Assembly (NCBI GenBank): GCA_047967505.1
Contig: CM106540.1
Source: Dipteris shenzhenensis
Lineage: Eukaryota > Polypodiophyta > Polypodiopsida > Gleicheniales
Reading direction: 5' to 3' (one strand)
Length of the DNA: 64,000 bases
Shown here: one piece after another, positions 22,617-34,719 of the stretch
How positions within the stretch are numbered: the stretch's first letter is position 1
Layout: every line of letters begins with the position of its first letter
Program-made: the position numbers and the translations under genes
Notes under the pieces: model-generated
The model's input: only the letters and a program-made list of their open reading frames with translations
Databases searched by the model: none
What the model was told of the DNA's origin: nothing

Positions 22617-24766
22617 AGGGATTTTCAGAAGGGATTTTGAAGAAAACCCATATGTTTGTATATATAAAAGGGGTTGTTTTAAAAGCCTTAATTTTACAAA
22701 TAGGGGGGTTTTAATAGGGAGATAACTTACATGTTCATTGTCCTTATTTCATGAGACATTTATAGTCAAGCTAGTTGTCGTCTTCTATTTCATTTGTGTC
22801 TTTACAAATTGACACCAGACCATGAATGATTGAAATAAGAAGGTGAAGAATAAGAAGTCCATCAGTTTCTTCTTTTTCTTATTTGTGATAGCTCTATATT
22901 TCTTTCCAAACTAGTCACCATTTCCCTTTTTCATATTGTGATCATTTGTCATTTCATATGCATGCTCTTGTCAATTTACTTTTAGATCCATATTTTAAAG
23001 CCACTCACCATTTTCTTTCTTTAGTATTGCTATTATGACCAACTCATCTTTATTTCAATCTCCATTTCTATTATTGTCATTGTATGCATGCTTTCATCAA
23101 TCTACCTCTACCTTTACACCCATGGTGTTACAATTATATAATTCTTTATTGGATGGTTGATGCCTTTTTATAATGTATTTGATACTGTGAGCTTTTTCTT
23201 ACGTAATTCCCTTTTTTCAAATCAAAGGACCGGATTCATTCAAATTTCTACTCATTTGTTTCTATTATAGAGCAGTAATTGTTTTTTTTTTGCGATAAAG
23301 ACACAAATTGTATTAATAAAAAGAACTATACAATGAAAATCCTTTCACATTGAAAGGAAGACAGCTTCACTCCCATAGTTTCCCAGGCAATTTACAACTT
23401 TCATTTTTTCGCCCCAAAAAGGACATCATCGTCCCTATTTCATCTCTGTCAATATTTTGTCCTTTGGCATTCTTTGGAAAACAATTCTGTTTCTGTGGCT
23501 CCAGATTTGGTTTAACACTAAAGCTCTAATAATGTGAAACATCGGATAGACCATGTCATTTTGGTCGCCCTTGTCCCCCAAAAGTGCCATCTTTCACTTG
23601 AACTTGAACGTGATCCCCAAACTATTCAACTTCTTTTTCACTATTTCCCAAAGTTCACGGGAGATGGGACATTCCCACAGCAAGTGCATATGGATTTTCA
23701 GAAGGGATTTTGAAGAAAACCCATATGTTTGTATATATAAAAGGGGTTGTCTTAAAAGCCTTAATTTTACAAATAGGGGGGTTTTAATAGGGAGATAACT
23801 TACATGTTCATTGTCCTTATTTCATGAGACATTTATAGTCAAGCTAGTTGTCGTCTTCTATTTCATTTGTGTCTTTACGAATTGACACCAGACCATGAAT
23901 GATTGAAATAAGAAGGTGAAGAACAAGAAGTCCATCAGTTTCTTCTTTTTCTTATTTGTGATAGCTCTATATTTCTTTCCAAACTAGTCACCATTTCCCT
24001 TTTTCATATTGCGATCATTTGTCATTTCATATGCATGCTCTTGTCAATTTACTTTTAGACCCATATTTTTAAGCCACTCACCATTTTCTTTCTTTAGGAT
24101 TGCTATTATGACCAACTCATCTTTATTTCAATCTCCATTTCTATTATTGTCATTGTATGCATGCTTTCATCAATCTACCTCTACCTTTACACCCATGGTG
24201 TTACAATTATATAATTCTTTATTGGATGGTTGATGCCTTTTTATAATGTGTTTGATACTGTGAGCTTTTTCATATGTAATTCCCTTTTTTCAAGTCAAAG
24301 GACCGGATTCATTCAAATTTCTACTCATTTGTTTCTATTATAGAGCAGTAATTGTTTTTTTTTTGCAATAAAGACACATTATATTAATAAAAAGAACCAT
24401 ACAATGAAAAAAGGCTCCTTTCACATTGAAAGGAAGACAGCTTCACTCCCATAGTTTCCCAGGCAATTTACAACTTTCATTTTTTCACCCCAAAAAGGAC
24501 ATCAACATCCCTATTTCATCTCTGTCAATATTTTGTCCTTTGGCATTCTTTGGAAAACAATTCCGTTTCTGTGGCTCCAGATTTGGTTTAACACTAAAGC
24601 TCTAATAATGTGAAACATCGGATAGACCATGTCATTTTGGTCGCCCTTGTCCCCCAAAAGTGCCATCTTTCACTTGAACTTGAACATGATCCCCAAACTA
24701 TTCAACTTCTTTTTCACTATTTCCCAAAGTTCACGGGAGATGGGGCATTCCCACAACAAGTGCATA
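22617..24766. repeat. 1.07-kb tandem duplication (two units)
   Basis: Unit 1 runs from about 22617 to 23691, unit 2 from about 23692 to 24766. Both begin GGATTTTCAGAAGGGATTTTG and end at AAGTGCATATGG. By eye they differ at only a few percent of positions, with a few small indels. The repeated DNA carries the 3' part of a minus-strand LINE at its right end. Confidence 0.9.
23380..23692 (-). pseudogene. LINE 3'-end fragment (zf-RVT), duplicate copy
   Basis: This is the unit 1 counterpart of the LINE fragment at 24440-25185, cut at the duplication boundary inside the zinc-binding block. The minus strand still reads ECPISRELWEIVKKKLNSL. Confidence 0.75.
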
Positions 24767-25185
24767 TGGGTTTCTTTGAATCTGCCACACAAAGTGTAGG
24801 AAGGTGGACTTCGCGGATTCCATTTCCCTAGCATTACTCTGACTGGTAGCTTACCCAGTAAAACCCTCCATAAAATGAAGTTGAGTCTGAAAGAGGAGGT
24901 CGCTTCCTAGGCCCTCCTGAGTCTTCAATCCCATGTGTTAACTCTATCTGTAGGGGCATGGAATCTTCACTGTTTCTCTCCAAGCCGCAGAACATTGCTA
25001 CCCTAATTGCTTTTTGAAATCATGCAGTGTAAGTTTGTGAAAGGCTTTCCCTGTACACCAGGAAAAACCTTTGAAATCCTCAGCTTCTATGAAAATGTGA
25101 CTCATTGCCCAATCATCTCTTATTCTTTCTAATAACTCCCAAACTACCTGGGTCTTTGATTCTCGTAAGCCATAAATCGTGGCTA
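24440..25185 (-). pseudogene. LINE (non-LTR retrotransposon) C-terminal fragment with zf-RVT domain
   Basis: The minus strand, from 25185 downwards, reads AEDFKGFSWCTGKAFHKLTL, a gap with stops, then YTLCGRFKETHMHLLWECPI and SRELWEIVKKKLNSLGIMFK (about 24800-24680). C-x-x-F-x-E-T-x-x-H-x-x-x-x-C is the zinc-binding block found after reverse transcriptase in plant L1-type LINEs. Stops and frame changes show decay. It ends at 25185, exactly where the copia LTR begins, so the LTR element probably landed in it. Confidence 0.8.
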
Positions 25186-25405
25186 TGTTGAGAGTTCACG
25201 CTCAAGATCATGTGATCATATGTGCATAGCACTAACCCAATAGAGTGATATAAAGGAAAGGGTTAGATGCCCCAACCCTAACCCTAAATGGGTTTGTATA
25301 TATTCTACATTTTCTACTAAATCTAGTGTACAGTTAGCCATTTGTGGTGTGCTCTCTAGCTGTGCCCTCTCTCCTCATCTCCACTCTTCTCCTCTCCCCT
25401 CTTCA
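25186..25405 (+). mobile_element. 5' LTR of copia-type element B (220 bp)
   Basis: TGTTGAGAGTTC...CTCTTCA. The end is defined by the inverted copy at 34720-34939, also 220 bp, and by a degraded initiator-Met-type primer-binding site just after it (TATTATTAGAGCATGG, 25406-25421, compared with the usual TGGTATCAGAGC). It holds a telomere-like CCCTAACCCTAAA at 25276-25288. Confidence 0.8.
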
Positions 25406-28055
25406 TATTATTAGAGCATGGTTCTGCCTTCCGTTGAGGCGCCATCCTTCTTGTGAGAGCGAGAGAGATCGATTGAGAGATTGAGAGCTTCTCGAGTGTT
25501 CTTGTGAGAGTTCACTTCCGTAGAGAAAAGTTTTCGCCCATGAGAATTAAAGATTTTTGTTATTACTGAGAGAGAGAGAGAGAGATCTTTGTCCTTGTTT
25601 GAGAGAGAGACGTGTTAGTAGTATTCATTCATATTTGAGAGAAACGAGTGAAAGAGAGAGAGAGAAAGTTCTCTCTGAGAAAGAGGGCATTTTGGCTTTT
25701 GAAGAGCTAAGCTCAGCCGACAAAGCAAGAACTAAGCTAAGGGCTTTGGAGGAGGTCGACTAAGAAGCTCCATAGCCACAAGCTTCAACCTCTCCACAGC
25801 CGACCTGCAGCTAGCCCATCTCTGGCTCATGCCAGCAGCTTCGAAACTCTACAGCCCTGCAACAATCTATCTAAGGCGCCTCCAACAGCAGCTCCAACTA
25901 AAGCTTCAATGGCCCTCCACGACGGCCAACGTGCAGCCTACTACAAGGCAACGACTCCATGCCCACGGGCTACTCCTCAAAGCTACGCCCAAGCCTTACC
26001 TCCACCTACGTTCAACGCCAGGCCTTCAACTTTCCATTGACTCCTGCTAGGTGCTCTACACAGCAACGACCCGACGCCAAAGCTCATCCTTCAGCAGTCG
26101 AGGCGGCGGGCAGAAAGCGAGCCTCTAGCCACTGCTTCACGGGTGCACAGAGCTACAAACGGGCACAACAGAGGACATAAGAGACCCTTGGCTCAGCAAC
26201 ATGCAACGAACTGCGCCTCCAAGCTCTACTGCAGTGAAGGCTCACGCGGCCTCTCTAGCAGCGTCTCCCTCACCAACGAGCTGGCACCTCCTACAACGAG
26301 ACGTCCTGTGCATGCTCCTCAGCGATGGCCAACCCTCAGCCGCCTCTTCAATGAGCAACTCTGACGACGAAGTGCTACGCTCCAAAGCCCTCACTGTGCA
26401 TGAGGCTCTCGCAGCGGCCTCCTACAGCTTCACCGATAATGGCGACGGGTTTTGCATCACCAATAGCTTCACTATTATAGAGCACCATCCACGAACCACT
26501 GCAACGTTTTCTCCACAAGCGGCCAGCACTCCTACAAAGACCCAGCTCCAGGAGGTGGCCTTACAACCGACAGATGCCCGGACTATCTCCGCGCCAACGC
26601 CAGCGCTTCAAACTCCAGCCATGTCCAGCGACTCATAGCTCAAAGCACAACGACGCCTTCATCAACTTGTTGATGGAATCTTCGTAGATTCCCGCGGTTC
26701 TTTCGAGATTCCAGCTATCCTCCGATTGACACGCATCGCCTTATCCTCACCAGGATCACACAGGGTTGGTCACCCTTCTACCACGTGGCACTTCCACCCC
26801 AATCCTTATCAGCCACGTAGATAGACTCCTACCTACCACGTCAGTAGAGCCCCGTGAGGTTGCCATGTCATCCTTATCTGCCACGTCAGTACCCGACTGC
26901 CATGTCAACAGTATAGTCAATACTGCCACGTCAGCTGACACGTCATCTGCCACATCAGCTGACACATCATCAGCCACCTCAGTTGCCATGTTAGCTCAGC
27001 CACGTCATCACCTCACCCTGGTCAACTTGACCCTGGATTAGTCAACCAAACTTGGGTTAGTCAATCTGATCATGGCTAGGCCAGCATGACCTTGGGTTAG
27101 GTCAACCAGTGCCACATCAGCAGCATAGTCAGCATTGACCTCTGCAGGCACACACAGTGCTCCACAGTCACTACATGTGACCACACCTACCACCTAGGCA
27201 CAGGGCTCCACTGGCACATCCCTTGCTAGGCACAGTCACTGCATGTGACCTCCTGACTGCCACATCATCATTGAGCACCATTGCACTCCTTTTGCCCCTC
27301 CACCTAGATCAAGCCATATCTCTTGATTCAGGAAGAATTTGAGGGCACTCCAAAAAGGAAAAACGATCAATTTTTCATGCTCTACACGTTCCTCATATCA
27401 CGTGCACATTCCAACGCAATTTGCACTCACTTTTGAGCCTCGTCGAGACGAATCCACTTCCTACACGCACATCAACCTCTACACCGACGCATCTAACCCA
27501 GCACTTAAAAAGAACAAAAGAAAAGAAATTATTTGCTGTTCTTTCATCGATCGATGGTTGGTATAGATCTAGATCAGAGTAGACTAGATCGCCATAGAAG
27601 GGACGCTTTGAATCTCCCCAAATTGCCAATCTAAGCCATGCCCAAAATTCCCGACTAGTACCTACTCGGAGTCAGTCCATACACTCACATACGGTTTCAC
27701 ATCATCACATTACCTGAAACCTGACGTTCATCAGTTCAGTGAGCAGACTTCAGAGTATTCGGAGGCATTGCCGATTGTTCAGTGGGCAGACAGCACATGA
27801 TTTGATTTCACACACACATGCCATAATTGTAAAGCCTATTCGGCTATTTCACGACATTGTGCACATCATTTCAACCTTGTAGAGCCTCTTGGCTATTCCC
27901 GGCATCATTTGCCACAAGCCTTGTAATTCAGATTGGATTTAATCTATTGCAGTTCTATCTTCACTGATAATTCAAATTTCACTTGGCACAATTAGTGTTT
28001 TGCAGTTGATTCATACAAAGATTTTTCACAACACTTTGAGTACATTTCTTGCACC
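25406..28055 (+). mobile_element. Long untranslated leader of copia element B
   Basis: A 2.6-kb region between primer-binding site and gag: (GA)n runs near 25566-25670, a GC-richer block of AGCTTCAAC/CTCCAAC words (25790-26640), then short repeats of GCCACGTCAGCTGACAC type (26850-27010). Long frames here, including one of 145 codons at 26201-26638, are Ser/Thr/Pro/Ala low-complexity with no motif. Part of the layout recurs in the non-autonomous element at 29.5 kb. Confidence 0.6.
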
Positions 28056-29329
28056 ATGTCTACGACTAGCAGCCTCAATCTGGAGGCATCTTCTAAGCTA
28101 GACAACTCCAATTACGGCACATGGAAATACCGAATGGAGACCATTCTTGTACTTCAGGACAAATGGGAGTATGTCGACGGATCTAAACCTAGACCATTGG
28201 ATGATCTAGCCAGCAGTAGCTCTACTCCACCTATTGTCATAGCACCAATAGCAAGATCTACAACTACACAAACAGTTTTCGCACCTGTAGCAGATCTTGC
28301 CATTGCCCGAGCACAAGCAAAATCGGATAAGAAAGATAAGTACGCATATCATCTGATCAAGCAGAATTTGCAAGATGCATGCTAGGACAGTTCAACATAG
28401 TCAAGACATCGAAAGAAGCATGGGATATGTTCGCAGCTCTCGTAGAGTCCAAGAACACATCCAGGATTCTCACACTGAGAAACCAAATCAACCAGAGTTT
28501 TCGCAACAGTAGCGAAATCGGTCATGCTTACGTGCTCAGAATCAAACACTACAACAATCAACTCGTAGCAGCAGGAGAGACCATGAATCCAACAGAAATG
28601 GTTCAAGTCATCCTGAATGGACTAGGAGAGGGATACTAGAATCTAGTCCAGAGTATTGCCATTCAACGGCAAATTCCAGCACTGGAAGAACTTTAGTCAG
28701 TGTTACTTGGTGAAGAACTCAGGACTCAAGCCATTCAAGCACACAAAGGTCATTCTAATGATCAGGCATTCACACCTTCAGACAGAAGCAGAGGCAGAGG
28801 TAGATCATTCCAACAAAGTTGTCATCATTAGCAACAACAAAATCATCATCAGCATCAGCATCATCCTCAGCAACATTAGAATCATCAAAGAGGAAATCAT
28901 TCCAATCGAGGAAGATTTCAAGGATGAGGGAATGTATCCACCAATGTGTCAAACATTCAGTGCAACTACTGTCATAAGTTTGGACACTATGAAAGAGATT
29001 GCTGCAAGAAGCAGTACGACCAAGGTGGTCAATCCAGCAGTAATCAAGGAAATTTTCGTGGAAGACGAAATCATCGTGGTGGACATTCTAGTCACAGTCA
29101 TTTTGCAAATGAACATGGAAATATGTTTCTTGCAAACGAGGAAATGCAACAAACGGATACAATGTACCTAGACACTGATTTCAATACAAAAGAGGATTTC
29201 AGCTATCAAGTCGACCAAGCAGATCAAGATCCTTGGTATATCGCCAATGGTGCATCATCTCACATGACAAATCATCAAGAATGGTTCACAGAGATGAAAC
29301 CATTAGAAGGTCCGAAAAATCTCAGATAG
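28056..29329 (+). pseudogene. Copia element B gag and start of protease, disrupted
   Basis: gag starts at ATG 28056 (LDNSNYGTWKYRMETIL, WEYVDGSKP), stops near 28382 and continues in another frame (SKEAWDMFAALVESKN, ILTLRNQINQSF, VILNGLGEGY). Further on come a Gln/His-rich stretch and a CCHC knuckle, CNYCHKFGHYERDC, at about 28960-29000. The protease begins as WYIANGASSHMT near 29235, where the catalytic Asp of the usual DSGAS is Asn. Homology ends near 29329, where LINE sequence begins. At least five stops or frameshifts. Confidence 0.85.
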
Positions 29330-29521
29330 GTCACATGATGTGTAGACATGCCACACCAGGAAAAATTCTCCTCGGCACAAGTAGACACAAGGCATGGTCT
29401 TGTGGACAAGCTTTGATGCGGTGAAGGATGAGAGAGTTTTTCCTTGGCACAAAAAGCACACCAATAACCCTTGGCGCACAGCAAGATTGGATAGGATTTA
29501 CTTTTGTAAGAATGCAGATTG

Positions 29522-29526
29522 GGTCA
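29522..29526 (+). repeat. Target-site duplication GGTCA, left
   Basis: GGTCA immediately before the 5' LTR; the same five bases follow the 3' LTR at 32322-32326. Removing the element and one copy restores the LINE frame. Confidence 0.9.
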
Positions 29527-29873
29527 TGTTGAGAGTTGTGGTGCCATGATCACTTGTAGAGCAAAGGTATGAGTAAAGGGAAAGCTGCCACATGGCATGG
29601 AGGAGATATCCCACATGTGAGCAAGCAAATGGATGTAAGTACCCTCACCTATAAAAGGGAGGTTCATTTGAAGTAATATCAATCAAGCACTTTGCACTAT
29701 CTCAAGATTCTCTTTATGAGTCCAAGCTAATCTATCTTGGAACCTAATTGACTTGAGGTACATGTCATGAGCACTCTCTTCATCATGTTTCCACATAGGT
29801 TGCATCCTCCTTAAATTAGTGTTGTATTAGGATGTTGTCTCATGACTAGGAGAGTCGATCCCCCAATTTGTCA
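29527..29873 (+). mobile_element. 5' LTR of non-autonomous LTR element C (347 bp)
   Basis: TGTTGAGAGTTGTGG...TTTGTCA with a TATAAAA box at 29650-29656. Only about seven substitutions and one indel separate it from the 3' LTR. Confidence 0.95.
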
Positions 29874-29889
29874 TGGTATCAGAGCTTAG
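29874..29889 (+). other. Primer-binding site of element C
   Basis: TGGTATCAGAGCTTAG directly after the 5' LTR. TGGTATCAGAGC is complementary to the 3' end of initiator-methionine tRNA, the usual Ty1/copia primer. Confidence 0.9.
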
Positions 29890-31960
29890 GTCTAGTCTCC
29901 TAGATTAGTTGTAGGTTGCCTTAGGAGCTCATGTTTTTTCTCCTAGGTTAGTTTTAGTTTTAGATTGAAAGAATTCCGTTCATTAAATGAAAATTCCGTT
30001 CATTGCTTTGAGATATTTCCGTCATTCCTGATGAGAGAGAGAGAGAGAGAGAATTCATTTTTTTTAGAGATCGATTTTGTGAGGAGTTCTTCTTCTTCTT
30101 CTTCTTCTTAGAGAAAGCTTGTGAGAAAGAGTCTCTGATTGTTCAGTCTGTTGAAAGCTTTGAGAAAAATTTCATATCTATAGTCATTCTAATGCTCCAA
30201 ATTGACTAGTCGACCGGTCAGCTTCCAGCCTTGAAGCCACCAAGAGCTATCTCTACAAGCTCAATCTTCACAGACTAGCCTCCATGGTCGTCTAGCCCCA
30301 GTAGCGACTTCTATTGTAGCACACATCCACGAGCTACTGTAGAAGGTTGACTCCAACCTTCAAAGGCCAGCAAAAGAATCCTTCTACACTCTAGCGCCTC
30401 CATCGATGATGAGCTGGTGGCTTACATGAATCTGCCATCAGTTGAGCAGGCTTTTCATGCAAATACAATATGCTTGCCTTGGGCTTGGTCCTACTGCAGT
30501 GAAGGGTGCTCCTCAATGACCACGTCTCCTGCAACTCTAAAAGCCAGTGCAACCCCAGCCCGAATTTGTAGCAACAACAGTGACCACAGCTTCAACGCCA
30601 TCCAAGAGCCTCGACAAGCCTCTACAAACGCTGCAAGCCACCTACACGACGAGCAGCCACGACACAGAAGCAAACAGCCAGCCGCACGGCTCACTGGCCT
30701 GCTCCAGCTTTAGCACATGGACGTCGACTGTCTTCAACGAATGTAGCGCGCCATCTATGACCCTCACGAACTCCAACAAGGTGCAAAACTACAGCCTCCT
30801 TCAGTGCCAACGCTGTCACCAAAGCCTCACGAGCTTCAACGGCCTCTACAAACTATGGCTATAACGATAGTCGACTGTAGCTTCTCCATCGAATAGTCCA
30901 TAGCACTCGACGGTCGGCAGCCAACCATCCTCAAACTACAACTAGAAAACTCTGGCAAGGCCAAGCTTCTAGACTCGACTCCATCACGGGCCTCCTCCAA
31001 ACGTAGAACCAACAAATGGTGTAGCGTCTTTAGAACCTCCGTCGCCATTTGCAAGAAGCTCAAAGCTTGCATTTCCTTTTGTTCTAAGGTCCTAACCTTA
31101 GGACACGTGGCAGCCTAAAGTAGAGACACGTGGCAAATAAGCCACTCACCTTGGGTTAGTCTACAAAGGGCCACGTGGTAGATAAGGTGGTCAAAGCTAA
31201 CTGTGGTTAGGTTCAGCTGCCTGGGTTAGTTCAACCATGGTAAGATTTGTGTAAACCTTGGGTTAACCAAGTTGGGTTTAAAGATTTCCACATGGCACAG
31301 TGCCACCTAAGCACAGAGCCCTTGCTAAGCACAGTATGGAATTATGCATGTGAATCCCTGTGCCACATCATCAATGGTCCTCTTCTTCACAAAACCTTCA
31401 ACAAGCCATAACTTGCAATCCAAGAAGAATTTGGACACGCTCCAAAAGGGAAAAGTGATCGTCTTTTTGAGCTCTATACGCCTGTCAAGTTAGAATCATT
31501 GTATGCAATTAGACACTGCCAATATTGAAAGAAATCAATTGGTAAGACCTTTGCAACAAATGGAAAAGCAAAGCATGAATGCACACATCATTGTCATAAA
31601 AGCACAAGTGCATGACATGACCATAGCACGAAGCATGGCATCCACACATAAAGCATCAAGGCACATGGTAGAACAAAGCATCATGCAGATAGCTACACGA
31701 ATCAAAGAAGCAAAGGCATCGTCATCAAGCCATGAGCAGAATGACAATAACAACATGTATTGAAAAGCAAAAAACTTTGCCAACCTTGCCTATATTTTGT
31801 AAATCAAACCTGACCACCTAAGAGTAGTTATGAAAGCACCCAAGGGAGGTATTGACATGTAAACCACACTTTACCACCTTAAGTAGCAATGCAAGCACTA
31901 AGGGGAGGTGATGGAATGTAACTCACATCTGACCACCTTGTAGTAGCCAAAGGATCATGG
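29890..31960 (+). mobile_element. Internal region of non-autonomous element C, no pol
   Basis: 2.1 kb with no gag zinc knuckle, protease, integrase or reverse transcriptase. It holds (GA)n at 30033-30050, (TTC)n at 30088-30107, a GC-richer block of AGCTTCAAC words (30200-31060), CACGTGGCA words (31100-31330) and a segment near 31380-31480 similar to 27300-27400 of element B (GAAGAATTTG, CTCCAAAA, GAGCTCTA). The frame at 31503-31763 (IERNQLVRPLQQMEKQSMNA) is a possible gag-like scrap. It must move with another element's enzymes. Confidence 0.8.
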
Positions 31961-31973
31961 CACCAAGGGGAGG
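31961..31973 (+). other. Polypurine tract of element C
   Basis: CACCAAGGGGAGG immediately before the 3' LTR start at 31974. Confidence 0.85.
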
Positions 31974-32321
31974 TGTTGAGAGTTGTGGTGCCATGAGCAC
32001 TTGTAGAGCAAAGGTATGAGTAAAGGGAAAGCTACCACATGGCATGGAGGAGATATCCCACATGTGAGCAAGCAAATGGATGTAAGTACCCTCACCTATA
32101 AAAGGGAGGTTCATTTGAAGTAATATCAATCAAGCACTTTGCACTATCTCAAGATTCTCTTTATGAGTCCAAGCTAATCTATCTTGGAACCTAATTGACT
32201 TGAGGTACATGTCGTGAGCACTCTCTTCATCATGTTTCCACATAGGTTGCATCCTCCTTAGATTAGTGTTGTATTAGGATGTTGTCTTTTGACTAGGAGA
32301 GCTCGATCCCCCAATTTATCA
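31974..32321 (+). mobile_element. 3' LTR of non-autonomous element C (348 bp)
   Basis: TGTTGAGAGTTGTGG...TTTATCA, TATAAAA at 32097-32103, about 98% identical to the 5' LTR, followed by the target duplication GGTCA. Confidence 0.95.
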
Positions 32322-34719
32322 GGTCATGCCTATACTAGAAGGTAAAGTCCTACAAGATTGTATTGATTTGGACCACTTTCCTCTACTGATACAGTTTGAT
32401 CTGATTGCAAACATTGAAGCCAACAAGGGTCCGTTGCCATTCAAGCTCAATGTGTCACTTCGATGCTAAGATAGAAGAAGCATGGCAAAAAGCCAGAGAG
32501 AATCTAGGCAACCCTCTTAGGAGGTGGCAAAACTACGCTAAGGAAGTAACCAAGCTAGCAAAATAGTTTGGCATAAACAGAGCAAAGAGTTCTTGACAAT
32601 AGGAAGGCCTAGCTCGAGAAGCAAGGGGCTCACTATTGCAGGCTCTCCAAGACTCTCCTATGGAGGACGAGTAGTTGGTAGCACTCCTAAGTGCCACTAA
32701 AGGTCTTCTAAGGGTGCAAGAACATGAGAGACTAAAGACAGTGAGATTGCAACTAAGACTCAGAGGGTTGGAATATGGGGACAAGTCAATACCCTTCTTA
32801 TTTTATGCCGTCAAGGATAAAAGACAAAAGGAATTCCTGATAGTAATTCAAGACGAAGAAGAAATTTTGATTTTGGGAAAGAAAGAAATAGCAAGTGCAT
32901 TTGCCAAGCACTTAGCTTGCATAGTAGGCTCAAAACTGATTCCTCCAAATAACTTCGAGCAAAGAATACATGCTTTCTTAGAGAATATGCTACTAAAAGT
33001 GGAGTCACATGAGGAAATCCTTCTTCAAAGACCCTTTTTAGAAGATGAGGTCAAATTCACAGTTTTCAATTACCCAAGAACAAAACCCTAGGCCCAAATG
33101 TGATTCCACCAAAGTTTTATCAGTACTATTGAAAGATTTGTAGGATAGAATTGATTCAGTTGATTCTCTGGATCTACAGAAAGGAGGAGATGCCTCAGAC
33201 TCTAAACACCGAGGTGATCAAGCTGATCCCCAAGAGTCATAATAGACTGAGTTCAAGTCAATAGGGGCCATTGAAAATGCTCAATACTACATATAAGAGA
33301 GTGGCCAAGCTCATGGCCAACTAGATAAAATTCCTATTGGGAAGAATCATCCACCTGAATCAGTATGGATTCATAATTGGTAGAAACATTAAAGATGCTA
33401 TGCTCAATGCTGTGATAGCAATTGATTATGCCATGGTTTAAAACAAGATTTTTGTAAAACTAAACATTGACTTAGAAAAGGCTTTTGATTGAATACCTTG
33501 GGACTTCATCCTACTCACTCTATGGGCAATAGGTTTCGGTGATGGATTCTGTCGGTTGACAAGAAATGCTGCTCTCCAATGCATGGGCAAAAGTCTCATT
33601 CAATGGGTACTACTATCAAAGCTTTGCCCTACAAAGATTAGTAAGGCAAGGCTACCCATTAGCACCTCTCCTTTTTGCAGTGGTCACTCAACCGCTACTA
33701 AACCAAATTGACTACCGTTCAAGCATAGGGCATCCAACTACCTGACATCACGAATTATTGCACCATTTTGTAGATGACAATACAAGCTTCCTTGAAGGTA
33801 CAAAATAGAATGTAAAGAAATTTATGGAAATTTTCAGTGAGTTTGCTGAATTGTTAGGGTCTAAGGTAAATAACAGCAAGACTGAAGCCCTGTGGGGGCT
33901 GGCATGGGTCAAGAAGCCGAAATGGACAAAGAACTTCAATTTTAGGTGGATTTAGAAAAGTCAGATCATCAGATATTTAGGTTTCCCTATTAGTGTAGTA
34001 GTGAGCTCGAAGAGTAAGTTCGAGTGGGCCTTTGAGAAAATTAGAGCTAGATTTGAAGTTGGATGTGGGAACTGATTTCCTTTTTAGGAAAGTTAACAGT
34101 TGCTAAACATGTTTTGGAGTCAGTTCTTGTATATTTTCTTTCTCTACTACCCTTTTCTAATAATTGCTTAAAGAAAGTGGATAGCTGTACCACGAATTTT
34201 GTGTGGGAAGAAAGGTGGCATGCATTTAACTGAGAGCTGCTGTTTACACCAAGAGATGAACTAGGGGGGATTGGTCTGACCAGAATGAAGGCAAAAAATG
34301 ACGCATTAAGTACCAAAACTTTAATGTAGTTAGGAGGAAAATAGCCGTGGGCACAGATGGCATGCAGCTTGATTTGTAGGAACACGCCAAGAGGAATCCA
34401 CTCTCCCTGGCAAGAACTTATTTTGTCTAGCCACGCTTTTAGAATACCTCGGTCTGATGTTCTGACAAGACTCCTTCAGGTCTGGAAAGCTAAAGCGAGT
34501 GGTTCTTCATGGGCAAGACTAAGATCGCTTCATGGGGACACTTCCCTTAGTAGATCTTATGGTTAGCTGACTAGGCATTCAAGGATAGTCTTGTGGTGAG
34601 AGAATCACATCCAAGGATGGCGACTAGACTGTTTAAAAAAGGCTTGACCACCTTCAAACAAATATGAGATCTAGGAGGAAGCAAGTGGATGGAACCTCTT
34701 TGAATAGCCTAACAAAATA

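Larger units (their letters stand above)
29335..34650 (+). pseudogene. LINE ORF2 (endonuclease tail + reverse transcriptase), interrupted by an LTR element
   Basis: The endonuclease C-terminus reads WRTARLDRIYFCKNADWV up to 29526 and resumes after the LTR element at 32322 with MPILEGKVLQDC, DLDHFPLLIQF. The frame at 32675-33091 (LRLRGLEYGDKSIPFLFYAV) is the linker before reverse transcriptase. RT blocks follow with many stops: NQYGFIIGRNIKDAML (~33358), KLNIDLEKAFD (~33460), LVRQGYPLAPLLFAVV (~33640) and FVDDNTSFLEG (~33765), the equivalent of YADD. It runs to about 34650 without the zf-RVT block, cut by the LTR at 34720. Confidence 0.8.

Noticed and set aside
26201-26638. 145-codon plus-strand frame as a gene
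   Set aside because: Low-complexity Ser/Thr/Ala/Pro composition within the leader of an LTR element; overlapping frames are equally open because the block is GC-rich with few stops.
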